Source: Bacillus swezeyi (GTDB taxonomy: Bacteria; Bacillota; Bacilli; Bacillales; Bacillaceae). From it: a DNA stretch of 64,000 nucleotides. Shown here piece after piece: positions 52,501-60,200 of this stretch. A program made the translations under genes and the position numbers. Within the stretch, counting starts at the first letter, position 1, and the number at the start of each line of letters is the position of its first letter. The stretch covers positions 248,001-312,000 of the forward strand of contig NZ_MRBK01000001.1 of the NCBI RefSeq assembly GCF_001969815.1, in the 5' to 3' direction. Below the pieces are notes generated by a model. The model had not been told where the DNA came from. It saw only the letters and a program-made list of their open reading frames with translations, and ran no database searches.

Positions 52501-54220
52501 TGTGACTATTTTTTCTGACGAGCTAAAGATAGGCGCTGAAGACCTTGAAACCGATGAGCCTTTTCAAGAATACGGAATAGATTCGATTATTTTGGCTCAG
52601 CTATTACAGCAGATCAATCAAAAGATAAAAGGAGATATTGATCCATCTATTTTATTTGAATATCCGACAATAGAATCTTTTGCAAAGTGGCTGGTATCTG
52701 AATGTGAATCCGCCTTACCGGATGTTGTACAACCAACTGCCTCACAGAAGCCTGCTGCGGCGTCATTGCCACTCGATCAGGCTTCTGCGGCGGAACAGCA
52801 AACACAAAAGGGGAATGATGTAAAACCGGCGCTTCATGCAGAAGACATCGCGATCATTGGCCTGACATGCCGATTTCCCGGCGCTGAAACGCTTGAGGCA
52901 TACTGGGATTTAATACGTGAAGGTCGGTCAGCGATCAAACCTGTGCCGCCTGAACGCTTTGGTCATTCAAGCTCTTATTATGCCGGGGTCATTGAGGATA
53001 TGAACCGATTTGATCCGGATTTCTTCCTGATGTCCGATGATGATGTCAGAGCAATGGACCCTCAGGCTTTGGCTGTATTGGAAGAAAGTCTGAAACTGAT
53101 GTACCACGCCGGCTACACTGAAAAGGAAATGAAAGGCATGCGGGCTGGTGTTTATATAGGAGGACGCAGTCAGCACAAACCTGAACAGTCCAGTCTTTCA
53201 AAAGCGAGAAATCCGATTGTGGCCGGGGGGCAAAACTATTTAGCCGCTAATATTTCACAATTTTTTGATTTGCGGGGACCGAGTATCGTGCTGGATACAG
53301 CTTGTTCCTCTGCATTGGTCGGCTTGAATATGGCCATTCAGGCTTTACGAAGCGGAGATATCGAGGCAGCGGTTGTCGGCGGTGTCAGTTTGCTTGATAC
53401 AGATGCGCATCAAATGTTTCAGGAGCGCGGACTTTTATGTGAAAAGCCGTCTTTCCATGTATTTGACAAGCGGGCAGAAGGCGTCGTTTTAGGAGAAGGC
53501 GTGGGAATGGTATTAGTCAAAACAGTCAGCCAAGCGATTGAAGACGGAGACTCTATCTATGCTGTCATTAAAGCCGCGGCTGTTAACAATGACGGAAGAA
53601 CGGCAGGCCCGTCCGCACCGAATCTTGAGGCGCAAAAGGACGTGATGCAGTCTGCGCTTGAAAAAAGCGGAAAAAAGCCTGAAGAAATCAGCTATCTTGA
53701 AGCAAATGGATCAGGCTCCGTAGTGACGGATTTACTTGAGCTTAAGGCGATTCAAGCCATTTACCGTTCCCGCTGCAAAGCTCCACTAGGAGTGGGGTCG
53801 GTTAAACCGAACATCGGCCACCCATTATGTGCAGAAGGGATAGCGAGCCTAGTTAAGGTCGCTTTGATGCTGAAACATAGACAATTGGTTCCGTTCCTGT
53901 CAGGAGATGAAAAAATGCCGCACTTTAATGTAGAAGAAACGGATTTGTATTTTTGTAAAACGCCAGCCGCGTGGAAAGAGAAAATGCCGGCTGCGGCGAT
54001 CAATTGTTTTGCTGATGGAGGAACGAATGCCCACCTGATTATAGAGGCCTGGGATGACTCGGCTGAGCGTCCAATCAGAAGAACGCCCCTGCCTCTCCCG
54101 GCATTACACCGGCGGCCCGTTTTAACAGAAAATCGAGCTGTATCAGCTGAAACCGTGCGGGGACAAGAGCTTTCAGATACGGGTGCTTCTAAAGAAATGT
54201 TTTGGAAAACTTTCAAATAA
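40508..54220 (+). CDS. pksL: Trans-AT PKS megasynthase PksL/BaeL (about 4570 aa)
   Basis: Approximate domain order: a DH at the very N-terminus (HHVVYGQHVLPG, ~15-30, and HPTLIDG, ~187) and ACP (Ser ~354) complete the module begun by the last KS of PksJ. Then KS1 (Cys ~618), DH (DHVIKGQHILPG, ~1091), KR (~1541) and ACP (~1850). KS2 (Cys ~2124) is followed by two tandem ACPs with no reductive domain between (Ser 2659 and 2805, both GMDSITGLEW). Then KS3 (Cys ~3067), KR (~3715), ACP (~4026) and a C-terminal KS with Cys4266 but NGSGS for HGTGT. No AT was recognised. The tandem ACPs carry the Trp at Ser+6 that marks beta-branching, so they are the likely substrates of AcpK/PksF-I. The GTG at 40508 is chosen because GGAGGT lies 5 nt before it, spanning the pksJ stop; an ATG at 40490 has no such site. 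Confidence 0.95.
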   Translation: MKNITKQLTLSLKNPFIYHHVVYGQHVLPGLAYIDMIYQIFREHGYSCSDLQLRNLSIYQPLTAGRDSVIVLNIQCAEKKEGHWQITAKGFEKRHGKEASDEKLYMKADMHTAVPAVFEETLELKQIKASADTIIRLDDVYEQCRRQELVHSGYMKAQGCIYEEEDGVLLDLSLSSEAMLHAEGFMFHPTLIDGSGVGANNLLTSLLKGEQRLFLPLFYESFSASALLQTHCMTRIKRSSVRQEKELIYVTLEFFNASGEKVAELKNFTSKLVREAELINGDRKDLPQSQEMRKDTAALSQAAEGMMEVSSAADSTGPYEAAEQFVSQLIADKINLPLEQIEKQVGYYQMGLNSSGLLEVVETISDKIGESLSPTLLFEHTTIAELSAFLAEEYGEHFNSSHSIEQNERKHAAFSTIDRGAAESREKSVHADSSQTAPLKAAEGDIAIIGMAGRYPKANNIREFWNNLKKAKNCISEIPESRWDWRRFEGVTSPSGKNISKWGGFIDDPDCFDPQFFRITPREAETMDPQERLFLETCWETIEDAGYTPKTLAKPRGRNKRQHVGVFAGVMHKDYTLVGAEAASKENVFPLSLNYAQIANRVSYFCNFHGPSMAVDTVCSSSLTSVHLALESLRHGECEVALAGGVNLSLHPNKYMTYGVWDMFSTDGHCRTFGKDGDGYVPAEGIGAVLLKPLRQAEEDGDRIYAVIKGSAVNHVGTVSGISVPSPVSQADLIETCLEKTGIDPRTVSYVEAHGTGTSLGDPIELQGLVKAFRQYTQDRQFCSIGSVKSNIGHAESAAGISGLSKVALQLHHQTLVPSLHSEELNPYVDFEKSPFYVQHETETWKQPVIKENGEEIIYPRRAGISSFGATGSNAHVILEEYIPETAEQAVSVPDTKPVIIPLSARNQERLHVYAERLLDFLHDGLQIRDMAYTLQVGREPMEERVAFLASGIQELIGQLEAYLEGQETIEHCWKGRMTKENGDTSISAETVHKWLEQENLNLIAEKWADGSAVDWKLLYGVNKPKRISLPTYPFEKVRYWVPEKEAGTDLSKQNLTEGRVIHPLLHENVSDMSGVRFRSVFTGREFFLKDHVIKGQHILPGAALLEIVRAAVEKAAADQMQTGIRLQDIVWIRPVAITDLQSDIYVRLYPEDNGDIFFEICREEIDSTGEDPMIYGQGSAVLCQAEDTPKLNIEEVKASCSERILSPAACYNAYAEMGIEYGDGHRAIDNIYVGANEALAKLTMPSVVSHTQDRYVLHPSMIDAAFQASIGLRIGTDDAGLAGRKAMLPFALQDVQIFKGCETSMWARVKYSEDNIAADRIQKLDIDLCNEEGRVCVRMKGYSARTLETETHLEAVSSGKIGTLMFEHIWEEKAVSGKYELIEYQKHKVVVCDIAERQIERMRDEFDCTVLEKDGQAVHERFEAYAVQLFEEIQQLLNSKTGGNVLIQVAVPALNEPQLLNGLTGLLKTAQLENPTFTGQLIEFDSEISASDLAEKLTESRQYPHDHHIRYWQGKRYVSKWKEADADQLGADMPWKDKGVYLITGGAGGLGFLFANEIASKTHGAVMILTGRSPLNDRKQSQLQKLQEMGARVVYRQTDMTEKEAVTALTKGIQEEYGSLDGIIHSAGIIKDNFIIKKKKDEIQDVLAPKVTGLIQLDEATKDIPLDFFILFSSNAGTVGSAGQADYAMANAFMNTFSEYRNGQAAQHKRYGKTLSMSWPLWKDGGMHVDAETERMLTRDTGMIAMETDHGIQALYHGWASGKSQLMVASGVLSKIQSFLNQTGNGQSPELKYNSEIQHTEQANTMMGVDEETLREKAEDYFKSVLSSVTKLPVSQIDAEAPMEDYGIDSIMIMHVTGQLEKVFGSLSKTLFFEYLNIRSLSQYFAESHREQLLHILGIEQEKPSLKEENRDSEDEEREEISVLRRKSGFVPMQRKVQKPSIEKETEEIAIIGISGRYPQADNIDQLWKNLRDGQDCITKIPEDRWDHSLYYDKDKDKPGKTYSKWGGFIKDVDKFDSQFFHISPREAKLMDPQERLFLQCVYETMEDAGYTREHLGCKRDAELGGNVGVYVGVMYEEYQLYGAQEQARGRALALPGNPSSVANRVSYYFDFHGPSMALDTMCSSSLTAIHLACQSLQRGECEAAFAGGVNVSIHPNKYLMLGQNKFMSSKGRCESFGQGGDGYVPGEGVGAVLLKPLSKAVEDGDHIYGVIKGTAINHGGKTNGYSVPNPNAQAHVIKKAITEAQIDPRAISYIEAHGTGTSLGDPIEITGLAKVFTEHTKDKQFCAIGSAKSNIGHCESAAGIAGLTKVLLQMKYKQLAPSLHSKVLNPNIDFLNSPFKVQQELEEWKKPIIQVNGKEIEYPRIAGISSFGAGGGNAHILIGEYVPKSEPERSSAGQPAVIVLSAKNEERLQKRAERLLDAIREQRYSEADLPRIAYTLQVGREAMNERLAFTAENMQELEEKLNDFISGKEHIEHLYRGQVKRNKETMAVFAADEDMAKTIEAWIRKGKFAKFLDLWVKGLNIDWNMLYQNGKPRRISLPAYPFARDRYWIEETVMKADEKRPVKPAVAAQPVIQEPFIPEKVSGKPANISLQPLTASQETPQRTAVPLQPVKKQQTMSAELLCDELTASLAEVLYMDQNEIDPDEAFIDIGMDSITGLEWIKAINKQYGTSFIVTKVYDYPTIRDFAVFLKDELSTQAEEEIAGNHPPKQEETYAPIKRETVSAKPDNISLQPLGLHQPVQKKPIEDIQYAAAEISVSSQDGGTIETLHDELKESIAEVLYMDPHEVDIDETFIDIGMDSITGLEWINAMNKQYGTSFSVTKVYDYPTIRQFADMLKAELVKHSDRKKEIEDGPSAEDTQPAVRAEAKPAERPVQLPVMKERERKTDRSYQSHRDDAIAIVGMSGRYPGAKDVREYWDNLVNARNAIRDIPKSRWDVDKYYDPALNQKGKVYCKSLGMLDDIEHFDPLFFNIPPSEAELMDPQHRIFLQEGYKAFEDAGYNAQTLNNKKCGVYLGIMSNEYGVMLNRNQARASATGNSFAIAAARIPYYLNLKGPAIPIDTACSSSLVGTHLARQALVNKEIDMALVGGVSLYLTPESYISMCEAGMLSPDGQCKAFDNGANGFVPGEGAGALVLKRLKDAEADRDHIYGVIIGSGINQDGKTNGITAPSVKSQMDLERDIYETYGIHPESISYVEMHGTGTKQGDPIELEALSTVFKEKTDKKQFCAIGSVKSNIGHTSAAAGVAGVQKVLMCMKHKTLVPTLNFSEPNEHFRFEDSPLYVNTELKHWETADGKPRRTCVSSFGYSGTNAHLVIEEYRPERDNDPVPDRHHSKLFVLSAKKRQQLKVYAQSMRDFADSNKDINLDDMAYTLQTGREPMDYRMAFLADSREALMKTLEDYIADIPNTEIYAAHVKTKKSEMKVYETDKDAKALLETWIEKKRLEKLAELWVRGLRIDWNELYSDHMPHRISLPAYPFAEEYYWLPNEDAAAKDSRSALQSAAPMTTHCFLQKQWQHCPVTSAERKSQTVAILANAETMTLASELSVYFSNYRMIDSRELKHLSDADLENVGGAVDLIGCGMSHEQSISWISWLQKLIEHGRKKKQDLTVLCVTKGLESYENKAVNLSGASRAGLYRMLQSEYSHLTSRHMDTDHVTAEKELARQITDEFYADSTDTEVCYRGGRRYRAYLEERTADAVDQERLSFPSDRVLLITGGTRGLGFVCARHFVQTYGVKRLVLTGREELPPREQWDSLKEKNTPLAQKVKVIQELEAMGAQVQVLSLQLSDPLAVKQSIETIRHTMGSIGGVIHCAGTVNKHNPAFIRKSAEEIQDVLEPKVDGLQTLFDLLKDEPLQFFVLFSSVSATVPVLAAGQADYAMANAFMDYFAESRKGEYPIVSIQWPNWKETGLGEVRSKALEQTGLVSLKNEEGLQLLDQILSEKRQAVVLPALPNTDVWQPDKLMRHSLTAKAFPTAEAKEQDSAQNLFRETVEWLVTIFSDELKIGAEDLETDEPFQEYGIDSIILAQLLQQINQKIKGDIDPSILFEYPTIESFAKWLVSECESALPDVVQPTASQKPAAASLPLDQASAAEQQTQKGNDVKPALHAEDIAIIGLTCRFPGAETLEAYWDLIREGRSAIKPVPPERFGHSSSYYAGVIEDMNRFDPDFFLMSDDDVRAMDPQALAVLEESLKLMYHAGYTEKEMKGMRAGVYIGGRSQHKPEQSSLSKARNPIVAGGQNYLAANISQFFDLRGPSIVLDTACSSALVGLNMAIQALRSGDIEAAVVGGVSLLDTDAHQMFQERGLLCEKPSFHVFDKRAEGVVLGEGVGMVLVKTVSQAIEDGDSIYAVIKAAAVNNDGRTAGPSAPNLEAQKDVMQSALEKSGKKPEEISYLEANGSGSVVTDLLELKAIQAIYRSRCKAPLGVGSVKPNIGHPLCAEGIASLVKVALMLKHRQLVPFLSGDEKMPHFNVEETDLYFCKTPAAWKEKMPAAAINCFADGGTNAHLIIEAWDDSAERPIRRTPLPLPALHRRPVLTENRAVSAETVRGQELSDTGASKEMFWKTFK
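48275..49044 (+). repeat. Duplicated linker-ACP unit within pksL
   Basis: Two linker-plus-ACP units (about 48275-48606 and 48695-49044) each begin with K-P-x-N-ISLQPL and include an ACP with IDIGMDSITGLEWI. The linker motifs are 420 nt apart and the ACP serines 438 nt apart, so the unit was duplicated and the linkers then changed in length. Similarity extends to the linker as well as the folded ACP. Confidence 0.9.
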
Positions 54221-54235
54221 GAGAGGAGTGGGAAT

Positions 54236-57200
54236 ATGATAACTGAACAAATGCACATCTCGTTAAATAATCCTGTCATGTGCAATCACAAGGTATATGG
54301 ACAAGCGTTATTACCCGGCCTTGCTTATATAGATTTGATTTATCAAGTATTCCAAGAACATGGTTACGCTTATCAAGAGCTTGAATTAAAAAACCTGACC
54401 ATTTTTTACCCTCTGATCGCGGAAGCATCGTATGACATTGCCCTGACAATTCACGTGTCTGAAAGCAAAAAAGGGACATGGTCCGTCATCATCGACGGAC
54501 AAAAACAGCATGGAGAGTCGTTATCGGACAAAAAACGATATGCTGCGGCTGAAATGCATCATCAAGAACCAGCTGTTTTCACGGAAAAGATTGATCTTAA
54601 CCAATGGAAAAAAACGGCCGATAGAATTCTGAATCTCGATGACATCTATGATCAATGCCGCCGTCAAGATTTAGTGCATACAGGCATGATGAAAGCAGAA
54701 GGACAAGTATATGATACAAAAGAGGGCTCTTTGATTGATATCACTGTCGGACAAGAAGCATTGCTTCATTCTGAGGCTTTTATGTTTCATCCGACGCTCA
54801 TCGATGCCAGCGGGTTAGGGTCAAGCACCCTGCTCTCAAAGGTAAATAAAAATGAACAGACTGTATATCTGCCTTTGTTTTACGAATCCTTTTCAGCTTC
54901 AGAGCGATTACAAAAAGAATGTGCGGCGCGAATTCAAGCTTCATCCGTGCGTCAGAAAAACGAGCTCACTTATATGACGATTGAATATTTTAATTCATCC
55001 GGACAAAAAGTAGCCGAACTCAAAAATTTTGCAAGCAAGTCTGTCCGGGACGCGAAGGCCTTTCAGCCTGAAAAAGAAATCGATCAGCCCCAGGAAGAGA
55101 GACTGCTAAAAGAATCTTCTGTCTCTCATGACGCTGGCCGGGAATACAATGCGATTGAAGGTTTTTTACGTCAGCTGCTGGCTGAACAGCTTGAAAAACA
55201 GGCAGAACAAATGGATATCCATGCCGGCTACTATGAGCTTGGGTTAGATTCGCCGTCCCTGCTTGAAATGGTTCAGGCGATAGGATCTCAGATTGGAGAG
55301 GAACTCTCTCCCACGTTGCTGTTTGAATATACAACGATTGCAGAATTATCAGCGTATCTGGCTGAAAACTATTCGATTGGAGAGGCGGACGATGCTGTCC
55401 GCCAGACTCCTGCACCAAAGCAGGAGTCTTTAGATGCTGTCCCCTCTGCATCAAAAAAAGCGGAGGACATTGCGATTATTGGGATGGCAGGCCGTTACCC
55501 TAAAGCGAAAAACATACAACAATTTTGGGAAAATCTGAAGGCAGGTACAGACTGCATCAGTGAAATCCCGAACTCGCGCTGGGAATGGAAGGAATTCGAA
55601 GAGCTGACATCACCTTCTGGCAAGCCCTTCTCAAAATGGGGCGGGTTCATTGAGGATGCTGATTGCTTTGATCCTCAATTCTTCAGAATCTCTCCAAGAG
55701 AAGCGGAAACCATGGATCCTCAAGAACGCTTGTTTTTAGAGACGTGTTGGGAAGCTATTGAAGATGCGGGTTATACACCAGAGACAATTGCCGAACCGCG
55801 GGGCGAAAATAAAAGACGGCATGTCGGCGTATTTGCCGGTGTCATGCATAAGGACTACTCCCTTATAGGTGCGGAGGCTTTATCCGAACAGAATCCATTC
55901 CCTCTGTCACTGAATTATGCGCAAATTGCCAATAGAGTTTCTTACTATTGTAATTTCCATGGGCCGAGCATGGCGGTGGACACGGTCTGCTCCTCCTCCT
56001 TGACTGCTGTTCACTTGGCAATAGAGAGCATCCGAAATGGAGAATGTGAGGCCGCGCTGGCGGGAGGTGTCAATTTATCGCTGCATCCGGCTAAATATAT
56101 CAGCTATGGCAGTGTTGGGATGCACTCTAGCGACGGCTATTGTCATACATTCGGCGAAGGCGGTGACGGATACGTTTCTGGAGAAGGGGTTGGAACGGTA
56201 TTATTAAAGCCCTTGCGAAAAGCCGAACAGGACGGTGACCGGATTTATGCCGTCATCAAAGGAAGCGCCATTAATCATGTAGGCAAGGTAAGCGGCATTA
56301 CGGTTCCGAGCCCTGTAGCGCAAGCCGATGTCATTGAAGCCTGCTTGGAGAAAACAGGGATCGATCCGCGTACGGTCAGCTATGTGGAAGCCCACGGCAC
56401 CGGCACCTCTTTAGGAGACCCGATTGAAATTCAAGGATTGGTGAAGGCTTTCAGCCGGAATACGCAGGATCAGCAATTCTGTTCGATCGGTTCTGTGAAA
56501 TCAAATATTGGTCATGCCGAATCTGCGGCCGGCATCAGCGGCTTAACGAAGACTGCTCTGCAGCTGCATTATAAAACGCTTGTGCCATCTCTGCACTCAG
56601 AAGAGCTGAATCCGTATTTGGAGCTGGAGCAATCACCTTTTTTTGTTCAGCATGAAACAAAGGAATGGCAGCAGCCCTCACTTTCAGAAAATGGCAAGGA
56701 GATCAAGTATCCCCGCCGTGCCGGTGTAAGTTCATTTGGAGCGTCAGGATCCAATGCGCATATCATTTTGGAGGAATACATCCCTGTAGAGAACGGCTCA
56801 GCCCCTGTTTCAGTGAAATATGAAGAGACTATTATTCCACTGTCCGCGAGAAATAAAGACAGGCTGCATGCTTACGCCGGGAAACTCCTTGAGTTTCTCC
56901 ACGAGGACATGAATCTTTTGGAGCTTGCTTATACGTTGCAGGCAGGACGGGTGGAGATGGAGGAGCGGGCAGCCTTCATCGTTAAAGACATAAAGGATTT
57001 AACTCATAAACTTCAAGCATTTGTAAAAGGTGAAGAAGTCGATCACTGCTGGACCGGACAGGCCAAGGAAGGCCATGAGTTTGCCGGGACAAAATCGGAG
57101 GATTTGAAGAGCCTCGCGGAATCATGGGTTCAAGGAAAAAAGGTCGGCTGGGATGAACTATACAGCGATCGCAAGCCGCTAAAAATAAGTGTCCCAACCT

Positions 57201-60200
57201 ACCCGTTTGCAAAAGAACGCTATTGGATTCCGGCACCTGAAACGAAAACCAGCGACGCAGCGAACAGTTCATTACATCCGCTGCTACACCGGAATACGTC
57301 AGACTTTACTGAGCAGCGCTTTAGCTCTAGCTTTACAGGCAAGGAATTTTTTCTATCAGATCATATTGTGCAGGGACAGAAAATTCTGCCGGGCGTTGCC
57401 TATTTAGAAATGGCAAGAGAAGCTGCGGAAAAAGCAGCGGGTGATCTGGAAGATGGACAAAGAGTTGTGTCGCTCAGAGACATCGTCTGGATTCGCCCTA
57501 TTGCGATTGAAAGTGAACCAAAAGAGATACATATCGGCCTTTATCCTGAGGATAGCGGAGAGATTACCTATGAGATTTACAGCAAAGATGAAAATCCGAT
57601 GATACACAGCCAAGGGAGTGCAATCATATCGGTTGAACCGAACACTCCTGTTTTAGACCTTCAAGCGCTGCAGGCGGAATGCAGTCTGGACACAGTGACG
57701 TCAGAACAATGCTATGCGGCGTTTCGGAAGATAGGGCTTGACTATGGCGAGGGCTATCAAGGGATTGAAAAAGTGCTTGTCGGACAAGAACAATTGCTTG
57801 CAAAAATCTCCTTACCTGCTTTTTTGGAAGACGGCAAGCAGCAATTCCTGCTTCACCCGAGTTTGATGGATTCCGCCTTCCATGCATCGATTGGTTTTAT
57901 CGTAAGCTCAGTCAATAAGGATGCTCAAGCTCATAAGCCGTCTCTGCCGTTTGCGATGCAGGAGCTTAATATACTTGGCCCTTGCCCTTCTGACATGTGG
58001 TCTTATATTCGATTCAGTTCAGACAGTAAAGCAGAGGACAAAATCAGAAAGTACGATATTGATTTATGCGATGAAAACGGGAAAGTTTGTGTGCAAATGA
58101 AGGGTGCTTCCATTAGAGCGCTGGAAGGGGAACAGCAGTCACATGCAGTCATAGCCGCTAGTTCTTCACCAATAGGGCATACGATGATGATTCCTGTCTG
58201 GGAACCAGTTTCTCCGGATGCGGAGGGCGGCGGTGTTTCGGTTGCTGGTGAACAAGCCGTTTTATTAGGTGGTACTGAGAACGAACGGAAGTTAATGAAA
58301 CAGCGCTATCCTCAGGCTCCCGTTTTGGATATCAAACCTGCAGATCACATTGATGCGATAGCGAAGAAGCTGCAAACGTACGGCAGCATTGAACATGTGA
58401 TGTGGATTGCCCCGTCACACTCAGAGCATATGTTTATCGAAGGACAGGAAGAAAACGTTCTTCAAGTATTTAAGCTTGTAAAAGCACTTCTTCAATTAGG
58501 CTATGGCGGGAAAAAGCTGGAGTGGTCCATTGTAACCGTCCAAGCGCAGCCGATTACTCAATATGAAGCTGTCAATCCTGCTCATGCAAGCATTCATGGA
58601 CTCACAGGCACAATGGCTAAGGAATACCCGCATTGGAAGATCCGCCTGATTGACCTTGAAGAAGGCTGCACTTGGCCGATCAAACAGATGTTTACACTCC
58701 CTGCAGATCGTCACGGACACGCTTGGGCCTATCGGAATCAGCAATGGCATCAGCAGCAATTGATCCCATATCAGCAATCTCCGTCAGATGACACGTTATA
58801 TCAAACGGGCGGAGTGTATGTGGTCATCGGAGGTGCGGGGTACATCGGAGAAGCATGGAGTGAGTATATGATCCGCCGCTATCAGGCGCAGATCGTTTGG
58901 ATTGGACGCAGTCAAATCAATGATGCCATCCAGGCGAAATTAAACCGTCTCTCAGCACTTGGACCTGAGCCTTACTATATTGCAGCCGATGCCGCGGATA
59001 TCCATTCATTGCAGCACGCTTATGAACAAGTGAAAAAGCGCCATTCTCGCATTCATGGGATCGTTCATTCTGCAATGGTTTTATTTGAGCAAAGCCTGGA
59101 AAATATGACGCTGGAAGAATTCAGAACCGGACTGGCGCCGAAGGTGGATGTAAGTGTTCGTATGGCCCAAGTATTTCAGCAGGAGGATTTGGATTTTGTT
59201 CTGTTTTTCTCTTCGCTTGTGGCCCATATCAAAAATGTGAAGCAAAGCCATTATGCCTCTGGCTGCGCGTTCGCAGATGCTTTTGCTTACCGGCTTTCCC
59301 AAAGCTGGACTTGTCCCGTTAAAGTCATGAATTGGGGATATTGGGGGAACAGTGAAGCGGCCGGAGATGAAAATTATGTACAGCTCATGAATCAAATTGG
59401 CTTAGGCTTAATTGAACCTGAGGAAGGGATGAAGGCGTTAGAAGCACTGCTTTCAGGGCCTGCCAGCCAAACGGCTTTCATTCATACGACTAAACCTGTT
59501 GCAGTCGAAGGTGTGAATCAGAAGGAATTCATCACCCTTTATCCGCAGCACCCTTCGATAGACGCCGAAAGCTTGAAGAGGCGCCTGCCGGAAACAGAAG
59601 AAATAGAAAGAGTAACACACGAGGAGCTGGATGATCTCCTTTACAGAATTCTGTTAGCACAATTGCAGACGGCCGGGCTGTTTGAAGGTCATACATTATC
59701 GATTGAACGCCTTCAACGAAACAAGAATACTCGTGGATTTTATGAAAAGTGGCTCCGGCAAAGCGGCGAATTCCTTCTGCAGCATGACTTTCTTAAGAAA
59801 GATGGAGATTCGTTGGTGAGGAAGGGTAAGGCAGAGGATATAGATATGCTTTGGAAAGAGTGGGATACGAGAAAAGCGGAATGGCTCAAAGACAGCAATA
59901 CAAAAGCGATGACCGTGTTAGCTGAGGCCATGCTGAAAGCATTGCCGGATATCCTGAAGGGGAAGGTGCCTGCGACAGATATCATGTTCCCGCATTCCTC
60001 AATGGAATTGGTGGAAGGTATTTATAAGCATAACCAAGTTGCAGACTATTTCAACGCAGTGCTTGCCGATACGTTGACGGCTTACGTAGATGAACGGCTG
60101 AAGCAGGACCCTAAAACCTCTATTCGCATTATGGAAATAGGGGCAGGCACTGGCGGCACGAGCGCGGGAATCTTTCAAAAACTGAAAACCTATCAAAATC